Assembly (NCBI GenBank): GCA_031963365.1
Contig: JASSUF010000004.1
Location: 1 to 40,187 of the forward strand
Direction of reading: 5' to 3'
Source of the DNA: JASSUD01 sp031963365
GTDB taxonomy: Bacteria > Pseudomonadota > Gammaproteobacteria > Burkholderiales > Burkholderiaceae
Length of the DNA: 40,187 bases
The notes under the pieces were generated by a model. The model saw nothing but the letters and a program-made list of their open reading frames with translations, ran no database searches and had not been told where the DNA came from. A program made the translations under genes and the position numbers. Shown piece by piece: positions 7,908 through 16,717 of this stretch (position 1 is the stretch's first letter; the number at the start of each line of letters is the position of its first letter).

Positions 7908-9326
7908 TTACTCAATATTAGCCAAATGCGCTGCATACCCGATATAAGAGCTTGGAGTAAGTGCTAGCAGCCGTTGTTTCGCATCATCGGGAATAGCCAG
8001 TGTTTGGATAAAAGTATGCAAGCCCTCACGCGTCATCCCTTTTCCGCGTGTCAACGCTTTGAGCTGCTCATAGGCACCTTGAATACGGTAGCGACGCATC
8101 ACTGTTTGCACCGGCTCAGCGAGTACTTCCCAGCAGGCGTTCAAATCTTCTTCTAAGCGTGGCAGGTTCACTTCGAGTTTATTTAACCCTCGCATGCAGC
8201 TCTCAAAAGCCAGCAGCGCATAGCCAAAAGCGACTCCCACATTGCGCAGTACCGTAGAGTCCGTCAAATCACGCTGCCAGCGAGAAATCGGCAATTTACT
8301 CGATAGATGCTGTAAAAGCGCATTGGCCAAGCCCAGATTGCCTTCTGAATTTTCAAAGTCGATAGGGTTTACTTTATGCGGCATCGTGGAAGATCCCACT
8401 TCATTCGCCAACGTCTTTTGCTTGAAATAACCCAGCGAAATATAACCCCAAAGGTCACGATTTAAATCAATCAGTATCGTATTTGCACGAGCGACTGCAT
8501 CAAAAAGCTCTGCCATCCAATCATGAGGCTCGATCTGTGTGGTGTGCGAATTAAAACGCAAACCTAGTGTTTCTTCGATAAAGCGCTTCGCTAGTATTTC
8601 CCATTGCACTTCAGGATACGCTACGTGGTGAGCATTGTAATTGCCCACCGCGCCATTCATTTTTCCAAGCATATCCACGCTAGCAATGCGTGCAATCGCA
8701 GACTCAAGACGTACTGCACTATTCATCAGCTCTTTACCCAGCGTCGTAGGGCTAGCACTTTGACCGTGCGTACGTGAGAGCATAGCGTGGTGGGCATGGC
8801 TATGGGCCAGTTCTACTAAACGACTATGGATAGCACGGAGTTTGGGTAGCAATACCTGTTCGCGCGCGCCTTTAACCATTAGCGCATAAGCGGTGTTATT
8901 AATATCTTCAGAAGTGCAAGCAAAATGGATGAATTCATTCATTTCCCGCAGCTCTGCATGGGGCGCTATTTTTTCTTTTAACCAATACTCAATAGCTTTG
9001 ACATCATGGTTGGTTTCTTTTTCTAACGCTTTAATACGCATAGCAGCCGTATCGTCAAACTGCTTGAGTATGTCGATCAAATAGGCTGTAGCGTCATCAG
9101 AAAGAGGGGTAATGCCATCCAGGCCAGCGCTGGCTAAAGTAATCAGCCAATGGACCTCCACCTCTACACGATAGCGCATTAAAGCGACTTCAGACAGCCA
9201 AGGCCGCAGCGCATGCACTTTATCTGCATACCGGCCATCGAGTGGGGAAAGTGCATCCAACACCCCAAGCCCTGAGGAATGCACGATGTTTGTAGGGTCT
9301 GGTACTACTTGCGCGCTTGAAGACAT
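7908..9326 (-). CDS. purB: Adenylosuccinate lyase
   Basis: A 472-residue PurB that cleaves SAICAR to AICAR plus fumarate and adenylosuccinate to AMP plus fumarate. Motifs: LSPLDGRY near the N-terminus, KALEKETNHDVKAIEYW, TSEDINNTAYAL, the catalytic-His motif SRTHGQSASP near residue 187, and the superfamily signature GSSTMPHKVNP near 311. The frame is open to a TTG at 9347, but the ATG at 9326 gives the usual N-terminus and has AAGGA about 12 bases upstream. Length is normal. Its upstream region (9327-9566) holds only a family B remnant. Confidence 0.96.
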   Translation of the reverse strand: MSSSAQVVPDPTNIVHSSGLGVLDALSPLDGRYADKVHALRPWLSEVALMRYRVEVEVHWLITLASAGLDGITPLSDDATAYLIDILKQFDDTAAMRIKALEKETNHDVKAIEYWLKEKIAPHAELREMNEFIHFACTSEDINNTAYALMVKGAREQVLLPKLRAIHSRLVELAHSHAHHAMLSRTHGQSASPTTLGKELMNSAVRLESAIARIASVDMLGKMNGAVGNYNAHHVAYPEVQWEILAKRFIEETLGLRFNSHTTQIEPHDWMAELFDAVARANTILIDLNRDLWGYISLGYFKQKTLANEVGSSTMPHKVNPIDFENSEGNLGLANALLQHLSSKLPISRWQRDLTDSTVLRNVGVAFGYALLAFESCMRGLNKLEVNLPRLEEDLNACWEVLAEPVQTVMRRYRIQGAYEQLKALTRGKGMTREGLHTFIQTLAIPDDAKQRLLALTPSSYIGYAAHLANIE

Positions 9327-9487
9327 AGCTGCTCTGAATCCTTCCAAAATGATATGAACCGAATGCGAATGACGCAGAAGAGTTCTGGAATTTAACAGAA
9401 AAAAAGCTTGAAATCGGTTACGAAGTGGTTTGGATCTTTTAAAATTTCATTTGGTAGGCATGTTGAGTGTTGTACTGAACCCTGAAC

Positions 9488-9536
9488 TAGGGCGTGTCCT
9501 CAATTCCCCCCAAGGGGCAATTGAGGACACGCCCTA
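9488..9536. repeat. Family B miniature, 49-bp palindrome
   Basis: TAGGGCGTGTCCTCAATT and its inverse AATTGAGGACACGCCCTA enclose only 13 bases, so the interior of the 145-bp element has been lost. TA stands at both edges. It could form a strong hairpin on either strand in the region between purB and the 175-residue ORF. The rest of 9327-9566 shows nothing I recognise. Confidence 0.88.
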
Positions 9537-9566
9537 TGATTTTTTATTCTTTTTAGAGATGTATTT

Positions 9567-10094
9567 ATGGACAATATGCGGCTAAATACCGTCAGCAACA
9601 AACGCCCCGTTGAGATTTCGAATATAAATATATTGAGGGATGTGCTTGCATCCAAGATGCAAGATATGTTGGAAACTAGCCAAAATAATGCGTCGGAAGA
9701 CCAGGCTAGTTTGGATGAAATCACCAGCCTCGTTAGAATCTCCAGCCTATACTGCGAGAATGAGGAAACACTAGAGCAGCTTGAGAAGGATATAACGCCT
9801 CCTCCCAAAAAAGAACGCGCACCATCAGCACACCCTCTGCAGAGGGTACGCACGCACTCAGCAGCCCCTCTTTTAATGGCACGCACCCTTACCCATGACT
9901 TCAACATCAGGGATCCCTATCTCAGCGACCCCTATATTTATAGCCCACAGTACCGTAATAAGCTCCTTCACATTCATAAAATCGCGCTAAAAGACGCTCT
10001 ACATCGGGAACAAATTATCTACTTGGAAGCAATAGCCGCAGCGCATAAACAAATGAAAAATTTATTGGGAGACGCTATTACTAATAATGCATAG
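9567..10094 (+). CDS. Hypothetical protein, 175 residues
   Basis: I do not recognise this protein. It starts at an ATG 31 bp after a family B hairpin, with AGAG upstream at a plausible distance. The N-terminal half is polar with Asn, Ser and Glu (LETSQNNASEDQASLDEITS); the middle has a Pro/Lys patch ITPPPKKERAPS; the C-terminal half is likely helical (LHIHKIALKDALHREQIIYL). No signal peptide, membrane span or catalytic motif is visible. It is convergent with slt. It may be a lineage-specific or secreted protein; the small size and lack of relatives I can name leave real doubt that it is expressed. Confidence 0.5.
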   Translation: MDNMRLNTVSNKRPVEISNINILRDVLASKMQDMLETSQNNASEDQASLDEITSLVRISSLYCENEETLEQLEKDITPPPKKERAPSAHPLQRVRTHSAAPLLMARTLTHDFNIRDPYLSDPYIYSPQYRNKLLHIHKIALKDALHREQIIYLEAIAAAHKQMKNLLGDAITNNA

Positions 10095-10110
10095 ATGATC
10101 TGCATGATGG

Positions 10111-10179
10111 TAGTTAAAAGCAGGTTTTCAAGAAGGCCGTGGCGCGCGTGTTGGGGTTCGTACCTCACCACCAACCTAC
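10111..10179 (+). repeat. Family A partial copy (one arm) between two convergent genes
   Basis: A single 3' arm, GTGTTGGGGTTCGTACCTC followed by ACCACCAACCTAC, preceded by a short remnant of the centre (TAGTTAAAAGCAGGTTTT). The opposite arm is missing. The arm can fold as a hairpin between the ends of the 175-residue ORF and slt. Confidence 0.75.
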
Positions 10180-10196
10180 CCACATATTAGACCACA

Positions 10197-12554
10197 TTAA
10201 GGTAGATCTTTCGTTATCTGTACTTCTGGTGACGAAGGGGGTATCCGGCCTAATGTGCTCAGTAAAGAGTGTCGATTTCTTCCCTCTTTACTGAGTATCG
10301 CATCGTAATACAGCGCATTCGCAAGCACGTTTTTGACATAGGTACGGGTTTCATCAAAGGGAATCGTTTCAATGAATATGGCCCCTTCTACGGTGCGTGG
10401 CAAAGCTTCCTGCCATTGTTTTGCTCGGCGTGGGCCTGCGTTATAGCCCGCTGTGGCCAAAACTTCTGAGCGATCAAACTGTTCATAGAGCATATCCAAA
10501 TAGCGTGTGCCTATCTGGGTATTACTCTGAATATCTGCAAGCCTCGCTAATTCAAAACCATCCAACCCAATTTTCCGAACCACGAGTTGAGCGGTGCGAG
10601 GCATAACTTGCATCAATCCAACGGCTCCTACCCCTGATTGCGCCTTGGTAAGGAAACGTGACTCCTGCCGAATTAATCCATACACCCAATTCAAATCGAC
10701 ATCGGCATCTTTTGCATTACGTGTGACAATTTCTAGAGAAGGGGTGGGGTAGCGTAATGAAAAATCGTGTTCTCTGCGAGTACGATCCGCTGTATTAACC
10801 GCACGGTCGTATAGACCCTGCTGTTTGGCATAATGTGCAACCGCAACGAGTTGGCGATCACCCATACCTCGTAGCAACCAATTCCATTCCCGACTGCCTT
10901 CGAAATACAAGCCTGCTGCATATAAACGTTGTGTTAATGCAAAACCTGTTCGTTGTGACATTGCAGCAACCTCTGCTTGGGTCACTATGGCACGTTCAGG
11001 CAAGACCAAAGAGCGTCCCAGCGCTTCCCTAGCCAGCAAGCCATAAAAATCAAAGCCCGAAGCAATTTTAGTAAAAAGTGCTTTAGCGCGCGCTTGGTTT
11101 TGTGCGGTAGAAGTCGCCAGAGAACTGGCAGACGCATTAGGATTAGTAGTGTTACCGGCTAATGCAACCGATTCACTTTGCTCTTGCAAAGCTCGTGCCA
11201 ACCAGTACACCCAGGTTGGCTGTGCTTGAAGTGGGGCAGGCATGGCTTCAATTGCAGCGCAAACCTCTTTCCATGAACCGGAGAATAAAGCTGCGCGCGC
11301 GCGCCATTCCATAGAATTATTAGATATATGCGCACCCTTTGTTAGGCTATACCAGTGCAATGCCTCTGGACAGCGATCTACGGCGCCCCAATAAGCGATG
11401 ATTAGCCAACCAATAGCTCTTTGATTCGCAGTGAGCTGAGGGGCGAGTGGTGCGAAGGCAGTCGCTGCCCCCTTTGGGTTATACCTTGCCATCTGCGTGA
11501 GGGCCAATAAAATAAGCTGCGGCCCCATAGCCGTGTTGGGGGCATTCACGGCATTCACCGTGTGAGGAGAATCCGTCAATAACATTAAAGGACGCAATGC
11601 CGCTTCATCTAACAAATAGCTAGCAGGTGCATCTGCACCCAGCGCTTTAGCTATTTCCTTAGCCATGCTGTGGCGATTGACTCGGTAAGTCAATCGCATT
11701 TGACCCCAGATATCTTGCGCACTAAATTGTTTTTGTTGCGCTAGCAACGTAATCAGATCGATGCCTGCATTACCATATTGGCGCGGATCAACTAGCAAAG
11801 CACGTGCGGCGGCAGCTACATTCTCGCCACGCTGCGCACGTGCAGCCAATGCATATATTTTTACTTTTACGTCATCGCCAAGCGTAAAAAGGCGATGGTG
11901 CGCTTCAAAGTTGTCCCAATCTTTTTGTGCACCCAGTACCAGCAAATAATCGTTACGCATCCTGTCTGCTAGTGCACTGCCTGCATAACGCATCAAAAAC
12001 GCGCGCACCTTCTGTAAAGTATCTTCTGGAATCTCTTCGCGAACCGATCCTGCTGTATCAAATAGCAAAGGTCTAATGCCAAAATATTCGATATACGCAC
12101 GTAAAAGAGGGGCGACTTCAACAGTAGTAGCTGGAAAAGAGGAAAGCGCTAAAAGACGGCTTGATAACGGTACGGCCACAGCGTCATCATTGCGCATAGA
12201 AGCTTCACGCAATGCCAGCAGGTTTAAATCAAAATCCTGTTGAGTCATTTGCTGAGGATATAGTGCTCTTTCTGGCGTGGTATTTGATTCTGCAGGGGGA
12301 GCAGCTATCGTGGCTCCCGCTGTTGCACCCGTTGGCGCTCCTGCTGGCGCGGCCACGGATGAGTCGAAGGGTAAAGCCGTATTTCTCTGCGCCGCACTCT
12401 CATTTTGCACACTCTGAATACGCGTATTTCCTTGAGCATGTGCATACACATTAGAGGAATATACGAAGGAAAATGCAAAAAAGCTAAGCACTCCCACATA
12501 CACCGCACGCGTCACGCGCGCTGCTTTAGAGGCAAAGGTGGAAGGAGAAAACAT
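10197..12554 (-). CDS. slt: Soluble lytic murein transglycosylase
   Basis: About 785 residues. Slt enzymes cleave peptidoglycan glycan strands with formation of 1,6-anhydroMurNAc in the periplasm. A signal peptide is visible (positively charged start, hydrophobic segment, VYAHA cleavage region), then a long alpha-helical superhelix region, then the catalytic SLT domain: WVYGLIRQESRF with the catalytic Glu near residue 631, GAVGLMQVMPRTAQ, ATAGYNAGPRRAKQW, and ETRTYVKNVLANALYYDAI. The frame is open up to 12620, but the ATG at 12554 gives a proper signal peptide. The gene is divergent from the cyclo-ligase gene with only about 20 bp between, so promoters must overlap coding sequence. The Ala/Pro/Thr-rich stretch after the signal is low complexity. 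Confidence 0.92.
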   Translation of the reverse strand: MFSPSTFASKAARVTRAVYVGVLSFFAFSFVYSSNVYAHAQGNTRIQSVQNESAAQRNTALPFDSSVAAPAGAPTGATAGATIAAPPAESNTTPERALYPQQMTQQDFDLNLLALREASMRNDDAVAVPLSSRLLALSSFPATTVEVAPLLRAYIEYFGIRPLLFDTAGSVREEIPEDTLQKVRAFLMRYAGSALADRMRNDYLLVLGAQKDWDNFEAHHRLFTLGDDVKVKIYALAARAQRGENVAAAARALLVDPRQYGNAGIDLITLLAQQKQFSAQDIWGQMRLTYRVNRHSMAKEIAKALGADAPASYLLDEAALRPLMLLTDSPHTVNAVNAPNTAMGPQLILLALTQMARYNPKGAATAFAPLAPQLTANQRAIGWLIIAYWGAVDRCPEALHWYSLTKGAHISNNSMEWRARAALFSGSWKEVCAAIEAMPAPLQAQPTWVYWLARALQEQSESVALAGNTTNPNASASSLATSTAQNQARAKALFTKIASGFDFYGLLAREALGRSLVLPERAIVTQAEVAAMSQRTGFALTQRLYAAGLYFEGSREWNWLLRGMGDRQLVAVAHYAKQQGLYDRAVNTADRTRREHDFSLRYPTPSLEIVTRNAKDADVDLNWVYGLIRQESRFLTKAQSGVGAVGLMQVMPRTAQLVVRKIGLDGFELARLADIQSNTQIGTRYLDMLYEQFDRSEVLATAGYNAGPRRAKQWQEALPRTVEGAIFIETIPFDETRTYVKNVLANALYYDAILSKEGRNRHSLLSTLGRIPPSSPEVQITKDLP

Positions 12555-12574
12555 GTAAAAATAAGCCCAATTAA

Positions 12575-13216
12575 ATGAAAAACACTCCAAGAGACAAGTC
12601 CATGCGTTCCAGCATAGCACGCGAACCCTCGCCTACTACTGTACACAAACCTAAATCCACTTACAGAACTGAGCTCCTAGTCGCACGGAAAAATTACACG
12701 ATAACCCCTGATCACGACACAGCAATATCAACCCGATTAAGCGATGTACTAAAACAATATCAGCCGCACTGTGTTGGCCTGTACTGGCCACTACCTGGGG
12801 AATTTAATGCGCGCGACGTGCTCACTCAATGGTTAGCACAATCGGCTTCACATACCGCAGCGCTACCGGTCGTAGTAAATAGAAAAAGCCCTCTAGAATT
12901 TTGGAGATGGACACCTGAGAGCAGCCTGACTATAGGTGATTACGGCATCCCCATTCCAGCTCAGAAGGAGCCTTTATGCCCAGATCTATTACTCATTCCT
13001 TGCCTAGGATTTGACAGCACATGCCTGCGACTAGGCTATGGCGGCGGCTACTACGATCGCACACTCGCCGCATGCTCTCCACGCCCCATCACCATAGGAT
13101 TAGCCTATGAGTACACCCATCTACCCACCCTACCCCGCGAGCCTCATGATGTGCAATTAGATTTGATTATCAGTGAGGCCCATTGCTACACATCAGAATC
13201 ACGCGCACCTTTATAA
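12575..13216 (+). CDS. fau: 5-formyltetrahydrofolate cyclo-ligase
   Basis: A 213-residue protein of the 5-FTHF cyclo-ligase family (YgfA/MTHFS), which uses ATP to turn 5-formyl-THF into 5,10-methenyl-THF. The diagnostic LRLGYGGGYYDR motif is present near residue 150, with VGLYWPLPGEFNAR (substrate region) and LLIPCLGFD. The conserved domain begins around residue 28, so an ATG at 12602 with AAGAGA upstream is an equally possible start and would leave more room for the divergent slt promoter. The divergent slt pairing is familiar in Burkholderiales. Confidence 0.9.
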   Translation: MKNTPRDKSMRSSIAREPSPTTVHKPKSTYRTELLVARKNYTITPDHDTAISTRLSDVLKQYQPHCVGLYWPLPGEFNARDVLTQWLAQSASHTAALPVVVNRKSPLEFWRWTPESSLTIGDYGIPIPAQKEPLCPDLLLIPCLGFDSTCLRLGYGGGYYDRTLAACSPRPITIGLAYEYTHLPTLPREPHDVQLDLIISEAHCYTSESRAPL

Positions 13217-13244
13217 AACGGCAAGCCTCTATCTACGCATAAAA

Positions 13245-13280
13245 AAAGCGTACATCTAATTTTATTTAGGCATACGCTTT
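13245..13280 (-). terminator. Possible terminator for minus-strand transcripts
   Basis: AAAGCGTA and TACGCTTT form an 8-bp stem around a 20-nt loop. On the minus strand the stem runs into a seven-T tract. It could stop transcripts coming from the peptide-ABC genes through the antisense of the 400-residue ORF. The loop is long, so confidence is low. Confidence 0.4.
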
Positions 13281-13399
13281 CATCGGCTTGTGCAACATTT
13301 TTTCGCTTACCTAAAGGAAAACAGAAAAATACCGCTATATTTAACTCTATAAATCTGAATCTATGCGCTGCTGCATACCCTTTCAAAGGTGTGGAAGAT

Positions 13400-14599
13400 A
13401 TGACAAAAAGACTCAATATATTGAAGGGATATATTAAATCAACTCCCCAAAAATTCTCTGCTTCTTTTTTGGCTACGAAGGTACGCATGGAGAGTATTTT
13501 TTCTTGCTTTCCATCACCCAAAAAATTTAATATCCCTAGGCCTTCTAATCCAATTTCAGCGAAAAATATAACAAAAGCAGCAGAAAAATATAACTCCATT
13601 TCGCAAAAGCTATCGGCTTCTCTTTCCTCTACAAAGTCACACATTCAAGGCATATTTTCTCCCTCTTCTTCGTCGAAAGAACTAGATATTTCTGGCCCTC
13701 TTAATCTAATGTCAGATCAACAAATAGAAGAGTTAGCGGAAACATACAAATCAGACAAAAAACTTCTCATACCCTCTTACAAAGATATAGATCAAGATGA
13801 TCAAGGCCCCATTTGCCTAAAGGGTCATATACGTTTTACAAAAACTCAAAACCATACCAACGGATTGATTGCTCTTAATAAACAATTATCATATATATCC
13901 GATCCAACCATTCGGAAACAATACCGCTCTTTCATTACTAAGCATGTAGAAGCGAAAATACCAGAAATAAATCTCTCTACTTTCACTGCACTGCGCGAAC
14001 CGCTTGATTTATCATACTGGCCGCACTTCAAAAAAGTGACTTATGGCTACCCTATCACACAGGTTAATCCAGTCTTAGTTCCTGCACAGTGTGTTGTAGA
14101 CTATATATTATTTGCTTTACCCGCCATTGAGAAAACCTCTATTCAAGATGAAGAGGAATTCAAAGTGCTTTTCCCCATACCAAAACGTTTTTCCACAGAA
14201 AGCACAAACAGTAGCAGTAACACTTTAGTTGAAAACCCTTCTCGTCCTACATCACCGCTTGTAGAACTACCTATCGCTTCCTTTTTCCAAAAAGATAACG
14301 TCTCGAATAAAAGGAGAAACTCTGATGCCGAATCTATTAACAGCAACTCCACACTAGTTTCAAATACTTCAGATACTTCTACTCAGGTAGATTCACTTAT
14401 ACTGCCTGCCACTAGCTCTCCCCAACCTTCTCCGCCCAATGACAAGCCACTTCCCTCCCCTCCACAGTACGGAGGTTGGGCACGTGTCGTCGGCATAAAT
14501 CTGTTGCGTAAGGGCATCTTGGGTGAAATGCGCATCCGGATGGAGGATTCAAAGGCGAAGGCAGCTCACCCTGAATCGGTATCCGAATCCGCCTATTAG
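13400..14599 (+). CDS. Hypothetical Ser/Lys-rich protein with tandem 53-residue repeat
   Basis: About 399 residues from the ATG at 13400 (a GTG at 13391 is also open; AAAGG lies 10 bases before the ATG). I do not recognise the family. Two tandem copies of about 53 residues stand near residues 11-64 and 64-116: SAS, TK, IFS and the Pro/Ser pattern recur in the same order (QKFSASFLATK against QKLSASLSSTK). A Ser/Thr/Asn-rich disordered region follows near 260-350, then a Pro-rich stretch ending PLPSPPQYGGW. No signal peptide or membrane span is seen. The gene is clearly more A+T-rich than its neighbours. Its last 188 bp overlap the conserved 3' end of dppF on the other strand, so its C-terminal 62 residues are antisense to that gene. 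An effector-like or recently acquired gene is possible but unproven. Confidence 0.6.
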   Translation: MTKRLNILKGYIKSTPQKFSASFLATKVRMESIFSCFPSPKKFNIPRPSNPISAKNITKAAEKYNSISQKLSASLSSTKSHIQGIFSPSSSSKELDISGPLNLMSDQQIEELAETYKSDKKLLIPSYKDIDQDDQGPICLKGHIRFTKTQNHTNGLIALNKQLSYISDPTIRKQYRSFITKHVEAKIPEINLSTFTALREPLDLSYWPHFKKVTYGYPITQVNPVLVPAQCVVDYILFALPAIEKTSIQDEEEFKVLFPIPKRFSTESTNSSSNTLVENPSRPTSPLVELPIASFFQKDNVSNKRRNSDAESINSNSTLVSNTSDTSTQVDSLILPATSSPQPSPPNDKPLPSPPQYGGWARVVGINLLRKGILGEMRIRMEDSKAKAAHPESVSESAY

Positions 14600-15530
14600 C
14601 CGCATGCAAAGCAGGAGTCGCAGATATCAGCATCCGCGTATAGGGATGTAGAGGGTTACTAAAGAGTGTGGTTTTATCCCCCATCTCGACCACTCGGCCC
14701 AGGTACATGACCATCACATCGTGGGCGATATGCTCTACTACAGAGAGATTGTGCGAGATAAATACCATGCTGGTATAGAAGCGCGCTTGCAAATCCATAA
14801 GCAAATTTAAAATCTGCGCTTGTACCGAAACATCTAGCGCAGAAACCGGCTCATCTGCCACCAGCAGGTCTGGCCCTAAAATCATGGCGCGAGCAATGGC
14901 AATGCGCTGCCTCTGCCCTCCTGAAAACATATGCGGATAGCGCCGCGCATGCTCGGGCAACAATCCCACCGTCTGCAAAACTTCAGCCACGCGCCACGCA
15001 CGCTGCTGGGCATTGAGTGGCTCGTTGATTTCAAGCGGTTCAGAAAGCGTCGCTCCTATCGTTTTACGAGGGTTTAGCGAGGCAAAAGGATTTTGAAAAA
15101 CCATCTGCACTTGTCGACGCAATTGGTCATGTAACGGACGGTCGCCTGAAACCAGCTTTTGATCATTGATCCAAATATTTCCTGAATCGGGCGTTTCAAT
15201 CATCGTCAACTGACGAGCTAGTGTTGATTTACCGCAACCTGACTCCCCCACAACAGCTAAGGTTCTTCCACGTTTCACGACAAAAGATACGCCGTTTAAA
15301 GCGTGCACCATCGGAGCAGCATCATTGGATGCAAGCTTTTTTTGTGAAGACGGTGCATGGCCAGAGGAATGCGGCCAAACACGATGTATCTGATGCTTAG
15401 TCCAGCGGCGCATGCTGCTCCACAGGCTGGAGGCTACTGGATAATGCTTGCTAATATTTTCTACTACCAGCACATCATCCTGACCTAGCTTGATAGGCGC
15501 CGCAGCGGGCGATATAAAAGCTTGGGTCAT
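14412..15530 (-). CDS. dppF: Peptide ABC transporter ATP-binding protein (DppF/OppF type)
   Basis: A 372-residue ATPase of the dipeptide/oligopeptide import family. Walker A GESGCGKST near residue 98, Q-loop MVFQNPFASLNPR, signature FSGGQRQRIAIARA, Walker B LLVADEPVSALD, and the C-terminal oligopeptide-transporter motif with GCAFHPRCPYATDLC. The N-terminal part carries an extra polar insertion of about 30 residues before the first conserved HALNGVSF block. The start overlaps the dppD stop by four bases, indicating translational coupling. The 3' end overlaps an unrelated plus-strand ORF tail to tail. No permease or binding-protein gene is adjacent. Confidence 0.9.
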   Translation of the reverse strand: MTQAFISPAAAPIKLGQDDVLVVENISKHYPVASSLWSSMRRWTKHQIHRVWPHSSGHAPSSQKKLASNDAAPMVHALNGVSFVVKRGRTLAVVGESGCGKSTLARQLTMIETPDSGNIWINDQKLVSGDRPLHDQLRRQVQMVFQNPFASLNPRKTIGATLSEPLEINEPLNAQQRAWRVAEVLQTVGLLPEHARRYPHMFSGGQRQRIAIARAMILGPDLLVADEPVSALDVSVQAQILNLLMDLQARFYTSMVFISHNLSVVEHIAHDVMVMYLGRVVEMGDKTTLFSNPLHPYTRMLISATPALHAANRRIRIPIQGELPSPLNPPSGCAFHPRCPYATDLCRRHVPNLRTVEGREVACHWAEKVGES

Positions 15531-16672
15531 AACGGTACTCCTTTGCTCTGCTCTGATTGAGAAGAGGCTATATCGATGTGCTCATCACTATTAGATTCTG
15601 GTGAAAGGCGTACTTTTTTCGCTTCTTCTTTTTTATGCAAAGGCTTAATACAACGCGCTTTTGCCATATTTATTTCGGGCATACCGTGCGTTGCACCTTC
15701 TGAATTTACATGTTTGTTACCGCGGAGCGCGGCTGTAGGGAGTATTACAGGGGCCAATTGAGGGTGTGCTTGCCGGCAAGCCTCTTCTACATACGCACAG
15801 CGAGGCGCAAACCAGCATCCTTTGAGTGCATCGGATCTTAATTCAGCAGGGCTAGGCACCCTTCCAGGCAATGCGGCTAAACGTTCTGCGCCGCGATTGT
15901 GTTCGGGGATCGCTGCAAGCAGTGCTTCGGTATAGGGATGATGCGGCGCATCAAAAATGGTGGGAGCATGATTTGTCTCGATGACCTCCCCTGCATACAT
16001 CACTACCACCCGTTGGGCAACTTCAGCTACTACGGCTAAATCATGCGAAATCAGCACCAATGCCATGCCATGCTTTTTTTGCAGGTCTAGCAAAAGTTCC
16101 ATGATTTGAGCCTGTGTGGTTACATCCAGCGCAGTGGTTGGCTCATCGGCAATAAGGAGTTTGGGCTTACAAGCAATCGCCATCGCAATCATTACGCGCT
16201 GATTCATCCCGCCAGAGAGTTGATGCGGAAAAGAATAAAAACGATTTTTGGCATCGGCAATGCCCACTTGATCGAGTAACTCCAATGCACGGGCTTTACA
16301 ACGCGCTCCGCGCAAGCCTTCATGCTCACGTAAGACTTCTTGAAGTTGTGCTCCTATCGTATAGGCAGGATTCAGGCTCCCTGTCGCATCCTGAAAGACA
16401 ATCGCCATCTCTTTACCCATGAGTGCCCGTCGCTTCCGTGGGGAGAGCTGCAACAAATCATGTCCAGCAAAGTGCATTTCATCCGCTTGAACCTTGCCCG
16501 ATGCATCAATGAGGCCCAAGACCGCTAGCATCGTCACACTCTTACCTGAGCCCGTCTCTCCAACAATCCCAACGACTTCGCCTCGCGCGACAGATAAACT
16601 GACACCTGCTACAGCACGTACCTTGCCAAAATCGACAGTAAGATTTGAAAATGTCAGAAGGTCCTGGGGCAT
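15527..16672 (-). CDS. dppD: Peptide ABC transporter ATP-binding protein (DppD/OppD type)
   Basis: A 381-residue ATPase that would pair with DppF to power peptide import. Walker A GETGSGKSV near residue 38, Q-loop IVFQDATGSLNPAY, signature LSGGMNQRVMIAMA, Walker B LLIADEPTTALD, H-loop LISHDLAVVAE, and the C-terminal GCWFAPRCAYVEEAC region. About 30 extra residues precede the last conserved Cys and a 35-residue Ser/Glu/Lys-rich tail follows, which is longer than usual. Upstream is a complete family B element (16718-16862) in the place where dppC would be expected, so the rest of the operon has been lost or moved. Confidence 0.9.
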   Translation of the reverse strand: MPQDLLTFSNLTVDFGKVRAVAGVSLSVARGEVVGIVGETGSGKSVTMLAVLGLIDASGKVQADEMHFAGHDLLQLSPRKRRALMGKEMAIVFQDATGSLNPAYTIGAQLQEVLREHEGLRGARCKARALELLDQVGIADAKNRFYSFPHQLSGGMNQRVMIAMAIACKPKLLIADEPTTALDVTTQAQIMELLLDLQKKHGMALVLISHDLAVVAEVAQRVVVMYAGEVIETNHAPTIFDAPHHPYTEALLAAIPEHNRGAERLAALPGRVPSPAELRSDALKGCWFAPRCAYVEEACRQAHPQLAPVILPTAALRGNKHVNSEGATHGMPEINMAKARCIKPLHKKEEAKKVRLSPESNSDEHIDIASSQSEQSKGVPL

Positions 16673-16717
16673 ATCGACTTATTTATTTGAAGGGAGGTCT
16701 GTGGCCAAATTTCAACT

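Noticed and set aside
9500..9907. 135-residue minus-strand ORF opposite the 175-residue ORF
   Set aside because: Its N-terminal part is low complexity and its end runs into the family B palindrome; no ribosome site. The plus frame is the more likely gene but neither is certain.
12554..12620. Longer slt start at 12620
   Set aside because: It would put an untypical hydrophobic Trp/Cys-rich segment before the signal peptide and overlap the divergent gene; the ATG at 12554 fits better.
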